Assembly: GCA_020441995.1 (NCBI GenBank)
Contig: JAGRLC010000080.1
Span: 1 to 64,000 of the forward strand
DNA length: 64,000 nt
Source: Rhodobiaceae bacterium
Lineage (GTDB): Bacteria > Pseudomonadota > Alphaproteobacteria > Rhizobiales > Tepidamorphaceae
Reading direction: 5' to 3'
Position 1 is the first letter of the stretch. Every line of letters starts with the position of its first letter. The translations under genes and the position numbers were made by a program. The notes beneath the pieces were generated by a model that was not told the DNA's origin, made no database searches, and saw only the letters and a program-made list of their open reading frames with translations. Positions 8,313 through 16,778 of the stretch are shown here, one piece after another.

Positions 8313-8452
8313 TGACCTGCTCCCCTGAAGTGTTCTTACTTTGAGCTTAGCTGGTTCGCTGGCTGAGGGGACAGAGGATCAAGCGATCCCGGTTTTCCGA
8401 TGAGCAGATCATGGGCATTCTGAAAGAGCATCAGGCAGGACTGTCAGCTGCG
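8313..8452 (+). mobile_element. Truncated IS3-family (IS407-like) element: left end plus orfA start
   Basis: TGACCTGCTCCCC at 8313-8325 looks like the terminal repeat of IS407-group IS3 elements. About 55 bases further, reading from 8378 gives KRSRFSDEQIMGILKEHQAG, the characteristic N-terminus of the OrfA transposase helix-turn-helix. The usual ATG start appears as ATC at 8378, and homology stops near 8452, so it is a dead remnant. The rest of 8151-8505 (about 355 bases without a gene, just 3' of the tRNA) shows nothing else recognisable. Confidence 0.7.
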
Positions 8453-8505
8453 GGTCGAACGGATGCGTTCGATGCCCCGCTGGCGATGGCATTTCAGTCA
8501 GCGTA

Positions 8506-9282
8506 TCACGCCAAGCGTACCGCAATCCCGTCGAGTTCCGCGGAGACGGCGGGGAACCTGTCCATGACAGCCGGGTCGTGCCCGGGGATGATGAGTTCCG
8601 GCCGGTCCGCCAGGCTTTGAAGGCGTTGGTAGCCATCCAGCATTTCGCCGATGTCGCTGACGATCGGAAAGATCCTGCCTTCTTTCATGTTGATCGAGAA
8701 ATGCGCCGCGTCAGAGGCGAGCAGGAGCCAGCCCTGCGCAGTCCATAATCGCACCGATTGCAAGCCCGCCGAATGACCGCCGATCTTGTGCAGGCTGACG
8801 CCGGGAAAGAGGTCCGTGTCGCCATCGTGAAAGCGGACCCGTTCGGCATATACGTGGCGGACCATTTCGACGACGTCTTCCACGTCATATGCGATACGAA
8901 GCGGCTTGTGCTGCATCCGGCGGCCGGTGGCGAACGCCATCTCGGCATCCTGCAGATGAAAGCGCGCCCGCGTGAACAGGGGCAGATTGCCCGCGTGATC
9001 GTAATGGAGGTGCGTGATGACGACATCGTCCACCTCGGATGGCTCAATCCCGATTGCGCGCAGCCCTTCGCCCGGACAGCGCAGGAATGTCCGCCCCCGC
9101 GCGGCCGCGGCTCTCGCGGTGAAGCCCGTATCGATCACTATGGTACTTGAAGCGGAGCGGGCGGCCCACACGAAATAGTCCATGGTCCCCGCATCCTCGT
9201 GCGGGTCGCCTCCGATGTGATTTTCCGCGGCGGTCCTGTGAACGGTCGCATAGCGGATTGCGAACACTTCGAACGTATCCAT
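8506..9282 (-). CDS. Metallo-beta-lactamase-fold lactonase (AHL-lactonase-like)
   Basis: A 258-residue enzyme of the metallo-beta-lactamase fold in the N-acyl-homoserine-lactonase-like branch. The di-zinc motif THLHYDHAGN lies near residues 89-98. A later metal-ligand histidine is in GGHSAG (about 168), the bridging aspartate in LLASDAAH (about 189), and the last histidine in IIPGHDP (about 235). Length equals AiiA/AttM-type lactonases. Within a catabolic cluster it more probably opens a lactone intermediate than a quorum signal, but both are possible. It lies 95 bases after the GntR gene on the same strand and may share its transcript. Confidence 0.8.
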   Translation of the reverse strand: MDTFEVFAIRYATVHRTAAENHIGGDPHEDAGTMDYFVWAARSASSTIVIDTGFTARAAAARGRTFLRCPGEGLRAIGIEPSEVDDVVITHLHYDHAGNLPLFTRARFHLQDAEMAFATGRRMQHKPLRIAYDVEDVVEMVRHVYAERVRFHDGDTDLFPGVSLHKIGGHSAGLQSVRLWTAQGWLLLASDAAHFSINMKEGRIFPIVSDIGEMLDGYQRLQSLADRPELIIPGHDPAVMDRFPAVSAELDGIAVRLA

Positions 9283-9377
9283 GCGGCCTCTATTGCCTCT
9301 GGCCTGCTTTGCATTCTGAAAGCTGTCGGCGAGTGGGTGCCCTGGCTGAACGTTACGACCGGGCTGTGGTGAAAGGA

Positions 9378-10046
9378 TCAGGTTGCTTGGTTTTCCCTCG
9401 AAAGCTTCTCGATGCCGGCGTGCGAGGCTTCCTCGATGTGGCTTACCATCGCCTTGAAGGCACCGTCCTGATCGCGCCGCCGGATCGCATCCATGATCTC
9501 CTGGATCTCGCGGATGCTTGATTCCATGCGGACCTTGGAAGACAGCGAGACCCGCCGCAGCTGAATGATGCGCGCGTTTATGATTTGCAGGAAATTGGGG
9601 ATCAGCGGGTTGTGCGCGCCGGCGAGTAGAACCGAATAAAAATCGGCCTTTGCGCTGATGACCAGGTCGATGTCGCCGAACGCATAGGCCTTCGAGAGCC
9701 TGTCTACGGCGTTCTGCAATTCTTCGATCTGCTCATCGGTCGCGTTTTGGCAGAAGAGCTTCGCCGCGAGAGCCTCCAGGACGCCCCTGATCTGGTAGAT
9801 GCCAATCGCATCCTCGACCTCGAGCTTGGCGACTACGGGCCCGCGGTTCGGCACCGTCTTGATCAGTCCTTCGGATTCCAGTTCACGCAAAGCCTCGCGA
9901 ACCGAAGGTCTGCTGACGCCGAGCATCTCGCACAGATCCTTCTCGACGAGCCGCTTGTTGGGCTCGAACTGCCCACTGGTAATCGCGTTTCTGATCACCT
10001 CGGCCACTTGCGTGCGGATAGGCGCCGCGACGGCGTTGATCCGCAT
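9378..10046 (-). CDS. FadR-type GntR transcriptional regulator
   Basis: A 222-residue DNA-binding regulator. The N-terminal winged helix includes QVAEVIRNAITSGQF, RLVEKDLCEMLGVSRPSVREALREL and GLIKTVPNRGP. The C-terminal FCD domain (about residues 80-215) holds the usual ligand/metal helices (YQIRGVLEALAAKL, AKADFYSVLLAGAHN, SHIEEA). It is divergent from the GMC gene and is the obvious candidate to control the cluster at 8.5-23.2 kb. Start ATG 10046 gives the family-typical short lead; GTG 10070 or TTG 10073 are alternatives with equally weak ribosome-binding sites. Confidence 0.85.
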   Translation of the reverse strand: MRINAVAAPIRTQVAEVIRNAITSGQFEPNKRLVEKDLCEMLGVSRPSVREALRELESEGLIKTVPNRGPVVAKLEVEDAIGIYQIRGVLEALAAKLFCQNATDEQIEELQNAVDRLSKAYAFGDIDLVISAKADFYSVLLAGAHNPLIPNFLQIINARIIQLRRVSLSSKVRMESSIREIQEIMDAIRRRDQDGAFKAMVSHIEEASHAGIEKLSRENQAT

Positions 10047-10234
10047 CGAATTCTTTTCAGTAAGATTCACCAATTTTCATGCCCCGTCACAAGTATGGCG
10101 CGCATATTACCCACTACCTCCCAATCCGCAATCGGCCAACCGCCGCAGATTCATGATCGTCAGGCAAAATGCCTGTCGGACCATATTATTCTTTACAACA
10201 AAATTTCTCAATGATACGGGGTCGGTATTACATT

Positions 10235-10262
10235 TTGTCATGCAAGCATACAATCTAATAAT
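10235..10262 (+). promoter_or_regulatory. Predicted promoter of the GMC gene with possible operator
   Basis: TTGTCA (10235-10240), a 16-base spacer and AATAAT (10257-10262) form a sigma70-like promoter 68 bases before the GMC start. CATACAATC at 10247-10255 (reverse complement GATTGTATG) in the spacer matches the core of the motif at the three other promoters of this cluster. It is the weakest of the four sites. Confidence 0.4.
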
Positions 10263-10329
10263 CAGCTGATCCGCTTGACGGCACAACGTTGCCCGGTGAT
10301 CGGGCTGACGGGGCGGATGGAGGTTTCAA

Positions 10330-11991
10330 ATGGCGGGGAAGAAGCCGGACAATGGCGTGGGCAACGAAGCCGCCGAAGGTGATTTCGACTATCTGATCGT
10401 GGGCGGCGGAGCGGCGGGCTGTGTGCTGGCCGCGCGCCTGACCGAGGAGCCCGGGGTTAGCGTATGCCTGCTGGAGGCCGGTCCGGAAGACCGCAATCCG
10501 CTCATCCGGATACCCGCAGGCGTCATCAAGCTTCTCTTCGACCCCAAGGTGGCATGGCAGTTCACGACCGAGGGGAGCGCCGGCACGAATGGCCGCGGCA
10601 TCTTCGCGCCGCAGGGCAAAGTGCTCGGCGGGTCATCCTCGATCAACGGTATGATTTACAACCGAGGCCTCCCTGTCGATTTCGATTCCTGGGCGCAGGC
10701 GGGGAACGCAGGTTGGGGCTTTCAGGACATCCTGCCGTATTTCAAGAAGTCCGAGCGTCGTATTGGTGGTGCGGACAGTGCGTATCGCGGGCGCCACGGC
10801 GCAATTCCCGTCAGCGACAACGAATGGACGACGCCGCTGACCGACGCTTTCATCGAAGGCGTCTCGGCCTTGGGTGTCCCCCGCAATCCGGACTACAACG
10901 CGGCATCGCAAGCGGGCGTCGGCTACATGCAGCGGGCGATCGAGAACGGTCGGCGCGTCAATGCCGTTCGCGGCTATCTGGGAGCCGCGCGCAAGCGCGC
11001 CGGATTGCGGGTCATATGCGAAGCGCATGTCAGCAAGATCCTGTTCGACGGGCGCAGGGCGTGCGGCGTGACATACATGCGACGCGGGCAGAGCCAGCAT
11101 CATACGCTGCGTGCGCGCCGCGAAGTCATTGTGTGCTCGGGCGCGCTGAATACGCCCAAGCTCATGCAGATGTCCGGTGTCGGCCCCGCAGAGCTCCTGC
11201 AGCGGTTCGGGATCGACGTTGTGCATGCATTGCCGGGCGTCGGCCGCAACCTTTCCGATCACTACGGTGCGCGGACGGTCGTGGAAGTGAAAAACAGCCC
11301 GACCGCAAACGAACTGTCGCGAGGCCCGCGGCTCGGCTGGGAGGTGGCAAAATGGCTGATGGGCAAGCCGAGCATCCTGGGGCTCAGTTCGTCGCTTGCC
11401 TATGTCTTCTGGAAATCGCGGGCTGAAGAGGAATACCCCGACCTGCAATTCGTGCTCTCGCCGATCAGCTTCAAGGCAGGGCTGTTCGGCGTTCCGGATG
11501 ATTTTCCCGGCGTCTCTCTGGGGGTCTGGCCGCACCGGCCGCACAGCCGTGGATTCGTTGAAATCCGCTCAACCGATGCCTTCGACGACCCGGTCGTCCA
11601 GCCGAATTATCTGCAGGCCGCCTACGACCAGCAGACGATGGTGGCTGGTGTGCGGCTTTCCCGCAAGTTTCTCGGTACGCCGGAACTCGCTCCCTACGTG
11701 GTCAGGGAAAGCGTTCCCGGTGCTGGTCTGCAAAGCGACGACGAGCTGCTGGATTTCGCGCGTCAGAACGGATCGACGATCTATCACTTCGTCGGGACCA
11801 GCCGAATGGGGCCTGCGAGCGATGTCAACGCGGTCGTTGACGACCGGTTGAGAGTCCATGGCCTTGAGGGGCTGCGTATCGTGGATGCCTCGATCATGCC
11901 TGACGTTCCCTCCGGAAACACCTACGCACCGACGCTGATGATTGCCGAAAAGGCCGCCGACATGATCCGCGAGGACATGCGAGGTCTCTAG
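10330..11991 (+). CDS. GMC-family FAD-dependent alcohol oxidoreductase
   Basis: A 553-residue flavoenzyme of the glucose-methanol-choline family, predicted to oxidise an alcohol to an aldehyde. The FAD-binding motif is IVGGGAAGCVLAARL (about residues 23-37). GMC signature 1 is near GKVLGGSSSINGMIYNRG and signature 2 near GALNTPKLMQMSGVGP. The catalytic histidine is His486 in YHFVGTSRMG. The second active-site position, usually Asn in GNTNAPT, is Tyr532 here (GNTYAPT). It lies next to an aldehyde dehydrogenase and an importer, so it may start oxidation of the imported compound. No signal peptide is seen; cytoplasmic. Confidence 0.85.
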   Translation: MAGKKPDNGVGNEAAEGDFDYLIVGGGAAGCVLAARLTEEPGVSVCLLEAGPEDRNPLIRIPAGVIKLLFDPKVAWQFTTEGSAGTNGRGIFAPQGKVLGGSSSINGMIYNRGLPVDFDSWAQAGNAGWGFQDILPYFKKSERRIGGADSAYRGRHGAIPVSDNEWTTPLTDAFIEGVSALGVPRNPDYNAASQAGVGYMQRAIENGRRVNAVRGYLGAARKRAGLRVICEAHVSKILFDGRRACGVTYMRRGQSQHHTLRARREVIVCSGALNTPKLMQMSGVGPAELLQRFGIDVVHALPGVGRNLSDHYGARTVVEVKNSPTANELSRGPRLGWEVAKWLMGKPSILGLSSSLAYVFWKSRAEEEYPDLQFVLSPISFKAGLFGVPDDFPGVSLGVWPHRPHSRGFVEIRSTDAFDDPVVQPNYLQAAYDQQTMVAGVRLSRKFLGTPELAPYVVRESVPGAGLQSDDELLDFARQNGSTIYHFVGTSRMGPASDVNAVVDDRLRVHGLEGLRIVDASIMPDVPSGNTYAPTLMIAEKAADMIREDMRGL

Positions 11992-12016
11992 TCAGTTAAA
12001 GAGCCTGAATGGCGAA

Positions 12017-12048
12017 TTGACAGGAAGCTGGTCGGATTGTAAGACAGA
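12017..12048 (+). promoter_or_regulatory. Predicted promoter of the ABC importer operon with operator motif
   Basis: TTGACA (12017-12022) is followed after 17 bases by TAAGAC (12040-12045). The motif GATTGTAAGACAGA (12035-12048) covers the -10 region, the position expected for a repressor site. It shares 11 of 14 bases with the site at 21099-21112. Confidence 0.45.
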
Positions 12049-12111
12049 GTTATAAGAATACATTCTTGGCCGATGCAGATTGGTCAAGGGTCAATTAAAC
12101 GGGAGGATCAC

Positions 12112-13344
12112 ATGGCTAATAAATTTCGCACGTCTCGTCGCAAGGTGCTGTCCATGGGTGCGGCTGCCGCCGCGGCTATCAGCATAAGCATGGTCACCAT
12201 GGGTGCTGTTGCGGACGAGGAGACCTTCAAGATCGGTATTCTGACCGACATGACGGGCACTTTCTCGGATCTGGGCGGTCCGGGCACGGGTGTCGCGGCT
12301 CAAATCGCAATCGATGAAGTCGGCGGCTCCGTCCTGGGGCGCAAGGTCGAGCTGTTGATTGCCGATCACCAGCATAAGGCCAACGTGGGTCTCGCCCTTG
12401 CGCGCGAATGGATCGAGCGCCGCGATCTCAAGGCATTCGTCGATGTCATGAATTCCGGTATCGCCATCGGCGTGAACAAGCTGGCTGGCGACTACAAGCG
12501 CCTGGCATTCTATTCCGCCGCCGCGACCGACAAGATCTCCGAGAGCGCTTGCAACGAGTACGGCATCCACTGGAACACCGACACATACGCACAGACCAAT
12601 GCTGTCGCCAGCAGCATGATCGAGCAGGGTCTCGATAGCTGGTTCTTCATCGTGGCCGACTACGAATTCGGCCATGCGATGCAGGCGTCGATGGACGAGG
12701 CCGTCAAGAAGGCGGGCGGTACGGTGGTCGGCGCGGTCCGTCACCCGCTCCAGACGCTGGACTTCTCGTCCTACATCCTTCAGGCGCAGGCATCCGGCGC
12801 CAAGGTCGTGGCGATTGCCTCCGGCGGCCAGGATACCGTCAATACGATCAAGCAGGCACAGGAATTCGGCGTCACGCAGCGCGGCCAGAAGGTCGTGGCC
12901 CTGCTGCCGTATCTGTCCGACATCCACGCGGTCGGGCTCGACGTCATGCAAGGCCTTCGGTTCATCGATCCCTGGTACTGGGGCATGGACGACCAGTCCA
13001 AGGAATTCGCACAGCGTTTCTTCGACCGCTTCGGCAAGATGCCGACCTCCGTGCAGGCGAGTGTCTATTCCTCGACGCTGCAGTATCTGAAGGCGGTTGA
13101 GGAACTGCAGACCGACGATCCGATGACCATCAGGCAGTATTTTCTCGACAACACGCTCAACGACGCGTTCCTGCGCAACGGCAAGCTTCTGCCGAACGGC
13201 CGCATGACACACGATGTGTATCTTGTGGAGATCAAGACGCCGGAAGAGTCGACCGGCGAGTGGGACTACGAGAAGGTCATCGCGACTGTCCCTGCTGACA
13301 AGGCCTTCCGTCCGCTGGAAGCCAGTGCCTGTCCGCTGCGTTGA
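12112..13344 (+). CDS. Branched-chain-type ABC transporter substrate-binding protein
   Basis: A 410-residue periplasmic binding protein of the Leu/Ile/Val type I fold. The N-terminus has a twin-arginine-like SRRKVL followed by an Ala-rich hydrophobic stretch, with cleavage expected near AVADE. The mature part begins FKIGILTDMTGTFSDLGGPG, the family's ligand-pocket strand. Later segments such as DSWFFIVADYEFGHAMQ and FIDPWYWGMD are typical. GGGAGG five bases before ATG 12112 fixes the start over an upstream in-frame codon at 12073. The ligand is unknown; binding proteins of this subgroup often take aromatic or other organic acids. It is the first gene of the importer operon. Confidence 0.9.
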   Translation: MANKFRTSRRKVLSMGAAAAAAISISMVTMGAVADEETFKIGILTDMTGTFSDLGGPGTGVAAQIAIDEVGGSVLGRKVELLIADHQHKANVGLALAREWIERRDLKAFVDVMNSGIAIGVNKLAGDYKRLAFYSAAATDKISESACNEYGIHWNTDTYAQTNAVASSMIEQGLDSWFFIVADYEFGHAMQASMDEAVKKAGGTVVGAVRHPLQTLDFSSYILQAQASGAKVVAIASGGQDTVNTIKQAQEFGVTQRGQKVVALLPYLSDIHAVGLDVMQGLRFIDPWYWGMDDQSKEFAQRFFDRFGKMPTSVQASVYSSTLQYLKAVEELQTDDPMTIRQYFLDNTLNDAFLRNGKLLPNGRMTHDVYLVEIKTPEESTGEWDYEKVIATVPADKAFRPLEASACPLR

Positions 13345-13376
13345 TTTCTGCGCAGCAGAACGATCAGGCGATAAAT

Positions 13377-14138
13377 ATGAAGAACAAGTCTGACATCATT
13401 CTGGAGACGAAATCGCTGAGAAAGGAATTCAGCGGTTTCGTCGCCGTCTCCGGTGTGAACCTGAAGGTCCGGCGAGGGTCGATCCACGCCATCATCGGGC
13501 CCAACGGTGCCGGAAAGACGACCCTGTTCAACCTGTTGACCAAGGTCCACCAGCCCACTGACGGGACGATCGAGTTCAACGGTCGCGACATCACGGGGCT
13601 TTCCTCCCCGGAGATCGCGCGCCTCGGGATTGTCCGGTCCTTCCAGATATCGGCGATCTTTCCCGAACTGACTGTGCTCGAGAACGTGAGGATTGCCCTG
13701 CAATGCAGGCGAGGCGATTCCTTCGATTTCTGGAAACCGAAGAAAACGCTCTTTCGCATGAATGACGAGGCGCGGGGGTATCTCGAATCCGTCGGGCTTG
13801 ACGATTCCCTGAACAGCATGGCGGGCGACCTGCCGTATGGCCGCCGCCGCGCGCTGGAGATCGCCACCACTTTGGCGATGGAGCCGGAATTGCTGCTACT
13901 CGACGAGCCGACGGCGGGCATGGGTACCGAGGATATCGACCGCACCGCCGATCTCATTCAGCGTTGCGCCAAGGATCGCACAATTATCATGGTCGAACAC
14001 AATCTGGGCGTCGTCGCGCGCCTGGCCGATACGATCTCGGTGCAGGTTCGCGGGCAGGTGGTCGCGGAGGGTAACTACGAAACCGTCTCCGCAGATCCCT
14101 TGGTCAAGGAAGCATATCTGGGGGCCGCGCATGCCTGA
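13377..14138 (+). CDS. livG: ABC transporter ATPase, LivG type
   Basis: A 253-residue ATP-binding subunit on the cytoplasmic face of the importer. Walker A GPNGAGKTT is near residue 42, the signature region reads LPYGRRRALEIA (a LivG-type variant of LSGGQ), Walker B is LLLLDEP and the switch histidine is in MVEHNLG. The C-terminal VKEAYLG is typical of LivG. ATG 13377 (AGG nine bases upstream) is preferred to TTG 13341. It overlaps the next gene by 8 bases, showing translational coupling. The liv name marks the family, not leucine as substrate. Confidence 0.85.
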   Translation: MKNKSDIILETKSLRKEFSGFVAVSGVNLKVRRGSIHAIIGPNGAGKTTLFNLLTKVHQPTDGTIEFNGRDITGLSSPEIARLGIVRSFQISAIFPELTVLENVRIALQCRRGDSFDFWKPKKTLFRMNDEARGYLESVGLDDSLNSMAGDLPYGRRRALEIATTLAMEPELLLLDEPTAGMGTEDIDRTADLIQRCAKDRTIIMVEHNLGVVARLADTISVQVRGQVVAEGNYETVSADPLVKEAYLGAAHA

Positions 14139-14850
14139 TGCAGCAGCCGGTAAAACCCTTCTGGAGGTGTCCGATCTCCAGGCGTGGTATGGCGATTCCC
14201 ATATTCTCCACGGCGTCAACATGTCTGTTGGCAAAGGCGAGCTTGTAACCATCCTGGGTCGCAACGGTGCAGGCAAGAGCACTACATTGCGCTCGATCAT
14301 CGGCCTGCTCTCGAAGAAGACGGGCTCCATGCGCATACAGGGCGTGGAATCGATCAACTCGTCGCCCACGGTGATTGCGCGGCTCGGCGTCGCCTATTGC
14401 CCGGAGGAGCGTGGAATCTATGCATCGCTCTCGGTCGGCGAGAATCTCACCCTTCCGCCGAAGCTTCGCGATGGCGGGCTTTCGACCGACGAGATTTTCA
14501 CGATGTTCCCCAACATCAAGGATCGTCTGTCGAGCCGCGGTTCGAACCTGTCCGGCGGCGAGCAGCAGATGCTGGCCATCGCCCGCATCCTGCGCACGGG
14601 GGCGGATATCCTTTTGCTGGACGAGCCCACCGAGGGGCTCGCTCCCGTCATCGTCCAGCAGATCGAGCAGGCCATCACCGCGCTGAAGCAAAGGGGCTTC
14701 ACGATTGTCCTGGTCGAGCAGAATCACCGTTTCGCGCAGAAGGTCGCCGACCGTCACTACGTGATGGAGTCGGGGAAGATCGTTGACGAACTGACCAACG
14801 ATACCATCGCGCAGGAATGGGACAGGGTTACCCGGTATCTGAGCGTGTAG
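14131..14850 (+). CDS. livF: ABC transporter ATPase, LivF type
   Basis: A 239-residue second ATPase that pairs with the LivG-like subunit. Walker A GRNGAGKST, signature NLSGGEQQMLAIAR, Walker B ILLLDEPTEGLAP and the LivF hallmark LVEQNHRFA are all present. ATG 14131 lies inside the end of the previous gene (8-base overlap). The LivH gene follows after 18 bases. Confidence 0.85.
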   Translation: MPDAAAGKTLLEVSDLQAWYGDSHILHGVNMSVGKGELVTILGRNGAGKSTTLRSIIGLLSKKTGSMRIQGVESINSSPTVIARLGVAYCPEERGIYASLSVGENLTLPPKLRDGGLSTDEIFTMFPNIKDRLSSRGSNLSGGEQQMLAIARILRTGADILLLDEPTEGLAPVIVQQIEQAITALKQRGFTIVLVEQNHRFAQKVADRHYVMESGKIVDELTNDTIAQEWDRVTRYLSV

Positions 14851-14868
14851 CTCGAAAGGAATTGCGAC

Positions 14869-15747
14869 ATGGAACATTTCTCCATGATGGCGCTGTGGGG
14901 GCAACTTGTAGTCGGCCTTATCAACGGCTCCTTCTATGCTCTTCTCAGCCTTGGGCTCGCTATCATCTTTGGCCTGTTGAAGGTGGCGAATTTCGCCCAT
15001 GGCGCCCTGTTTATGCTCGGTGCCTTCTCGGCGCTTCTCATGCACCGCTATCTCGGCGTCAACTACTGGTTCGCGCTGGTCCTTGCGCCGCTTGTCGTCG
15101 CGGCGTTCGGCGTTGTTTTCGAACGGCTGGCGCTCAGGCGTCTCTACCATCTGCACCACCTCTACGGCATGCTGCTGACGTTTGGTCTGGCGCTTGTGGT
15201 GCAGGGCGTTGTCCTCGACCGGTTCGGCGCGTCGGGCGCATCCTATCCGCCGCCCGATCTGCTGCGCGGCGGCCTCGATCTCGGCTTCATGTTCGTTCCG
15301 GTCTATCGCCTTTGGGTGATCGTTGCGGCCATCGTGGTCTGCGCATGCACCTGGATCGTGATCGAGAAGACCAAGCTCGGCGCTTACTTGCGTGCAGCCA
15401 CCGAGAATCCCGAACTGCTGAAGACCTTTAGCGTCAATGTTCCGCTGCTTCTGACCGCGACCTATGCCGCCGGTGTGGGGCTTGCGGCGCTCGCCGGCGT
15501 CATGGCGGCACCGATCTACCAGGTGAGCCCGATGATGGGCGCCGACATCATCATCGTCGTCTTTGCCGTGGTCGTCGTCGGCGGCATGGGTTCGATCTCA
15601 GGCGCCATATTCACCGGCTTCGGACTCGGCCTTCTCGAGGGCGTTGCCAAGGTGGTTTATCCCGAGGCCGCCAACAGTGTGATTTTCGCGATGATGGCCC
15701 TGGTCCTGCTCTTCCGTCCCGCTGGCCTGTTCGGCAAGGAAACCTGA
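14869..15747 (+). CDS. livH: ABC transporter permease, LivH type
   Basis: A 292-residue inner-membrane permease with about eight hydrophobic segments. Family landmarks are GLINGSFYALLSLGLAIIFG near the N-terminus, KVANFAHGALFMLG, and the cytoplasmic loop RAATENPELLKTFSVNV that contacts the ATPase. The C-terminus VLLFRPAGLFGKE is typical of LivH. ATTGCGAC precedes ATG 14869 (AAAGGA 11 bases upstream). It ends two bases before the LivM gene. Confidence 0.85.
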   Translation: MEHFSMMALWGQLVVGLINGSFYALLSLGLAIIFGLLKVANFAHGALFMLGAFSALLMHRYLGVNYWFALVLAPLVVAAFGVVFERLALRRLYHLHHLYGMLLTFGLALVVQGVVLDRFGASGASYPPPDLLRGGLDLGFMFVPVYRLWVIVAAIVVCACTWIVIEKTKLGAYLRAATENPELLKTFSVNVPLLLTATYAAGVGLAALAGVMAAPIYQVSPMMGADIIIVVFAVVVVGGMGSISGAIFTGFGLGLLEGVAKVVYPEAANSVIFAMMALVLLFRPAGLFGKET

Positions 15748-15748
15748 T

Positions 15749-16717
15749 ATGAACGAGACTAAAACCAACGTGCAATCGAACATCCCCGTGCTCGACAGGT
15801 GGAATCTCGAAATCATCGGGATTGTGTTGGTGGTGCTGTTCTTCCTCGTTGCGCCGTTCTTCATCTATCCGGTGTTCCTGATGAAGGCGATGTCGTACGC
15901 GATCCTGGGGATGAGCGTGAACCTGCTGCTCGGCTATGTCGGCCTTCTCTCATTCGGTCACGCGGCATTCTTTGGCCTGTCTGCCTACATGTTCGGGCAC
16001 TTCGCCAAGGAGATGGATTTCGGCGTTGCACTTTCCATGCTGATCGCAGTTTCCGGGGGCACATTGCTGGGCGTCCTGTTCGCAATGATTGCTGTGCGGC
16101 GCATCGAATTCTACTTCGCCATGATCACGCTGGCGCTCGCGCAACTCGTCTACTTCTTCTGCGTGCAGGCGGAGTTCACCGGCGGAGACGACGGCCTGCA
16201 AGGCATTCCGCGCGGCGAAATACTCGGCTTCAGTCTTCTCGAAAATTCGCATCTCTATGGCTTCGTGCTGCTGATGTTCCTGTTCTGCCTGCTGTTCGTG
16301 TTCCGCATCATCAATTCGCCATTCGGCGAGATGCTGAAGGCGATACGCGAGAATCCCGAGCGGGTGACATCGCTGGGCTGCAGCCCCAGGACCTACAAGT
16401 TTATCGCCTTCGTCCTCTCTGCCTTTCTGGCCTCGATCGGCGGCGCATTGAAGGCGCTGGTGTTTCAGATCGCCGCGCTGCCGGACGTCCACTGGCTGAT
16501 GTCGGGTGACGGCGTGCTGATGGCGCTTGTCGGCGGTATCGGCACACTGATCGGTCCAATCGTCGGGGCGCTGTTCATCGTCTGGGCGCAGGACGGCCTG
16601 GCGGAGATCGGTATGTCGGTTGTCGTCATGCAGGGGCTGCTGTTCATGGCCACCGTGCTCCTGTTCCGCAAGGGCATCGTGGGCGAACTGGGCCGTCTGA
16701 AGAAATACTTCAGGTAG
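15749..16717 (+). CDS. livM: ABC transporter permease, LivM type
   Basis: A 322-residue permease that pairs with the LivH-like subunit. It has eight to ten hydrophobic segments, LLLGYVGLLSFGHAAFFGLS near residues 57-76, and the coupling loop AIRENPERVTSLGCSP. It completes the five-part importer (binding protein, two ATPases, two permeases). Spacing of one base to livH indicates one transcript. The aldehyde dehydrogenase gene follows 61 bases later, probably in the same operon. Confidence 0.85.
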   Translation: MNETKTNVQSNIPVLDRWNLEIIGIVLVVLFFLVAPFFIYPVFLMKAMSYAILGMSVNLLLGYVGLLSFGHAAFFGLSAYMFGHFAKEMDFGVALSMLIAVSGGTLLGVLFAMIAVRRIEFYFAMITLALAQLVYFFCVQAEFTGGDDGLQGIPRGEILGFSLLENSHLYGFVLLMFLFCLLFVFRIINSPFGEMLKAIRENPERVTSLGCSPRTYKFIAFVLSAFLASIGGALKALVFQIAALPDVHWLMSGDGVLMALVGGIGTLIGPIVGALFIVWAQDGLAEIGMSVVVMQGLLFMATVLLFRKGIVGELGRLKKYFR

Positions 16718-16778
16718 GCGACCGGCTCCGGCAGAGCCGCTTGCCCGGCCGCTATCTCAACAGGATCAACAAGCTGCA

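Noticed and set aside
8033-8344. Open frame over the tRNA
   Set aside because: It crosses a perfect tRNA cloverleaf and has no domain or conserved look.
8506-9282. Naming the lactonase a quorum-quenching enzyme
   Set aside because: The fold fits, but the position in a catabolic block makes a pathway lactone equally or more likely; no luxI/luxR genes are in the window.
12112-16717. Calling the first importer a leucine/isoleucine/valine transporter
   Set aside because: Only the family is shown by sequence; neighbours indicate a different ligand.
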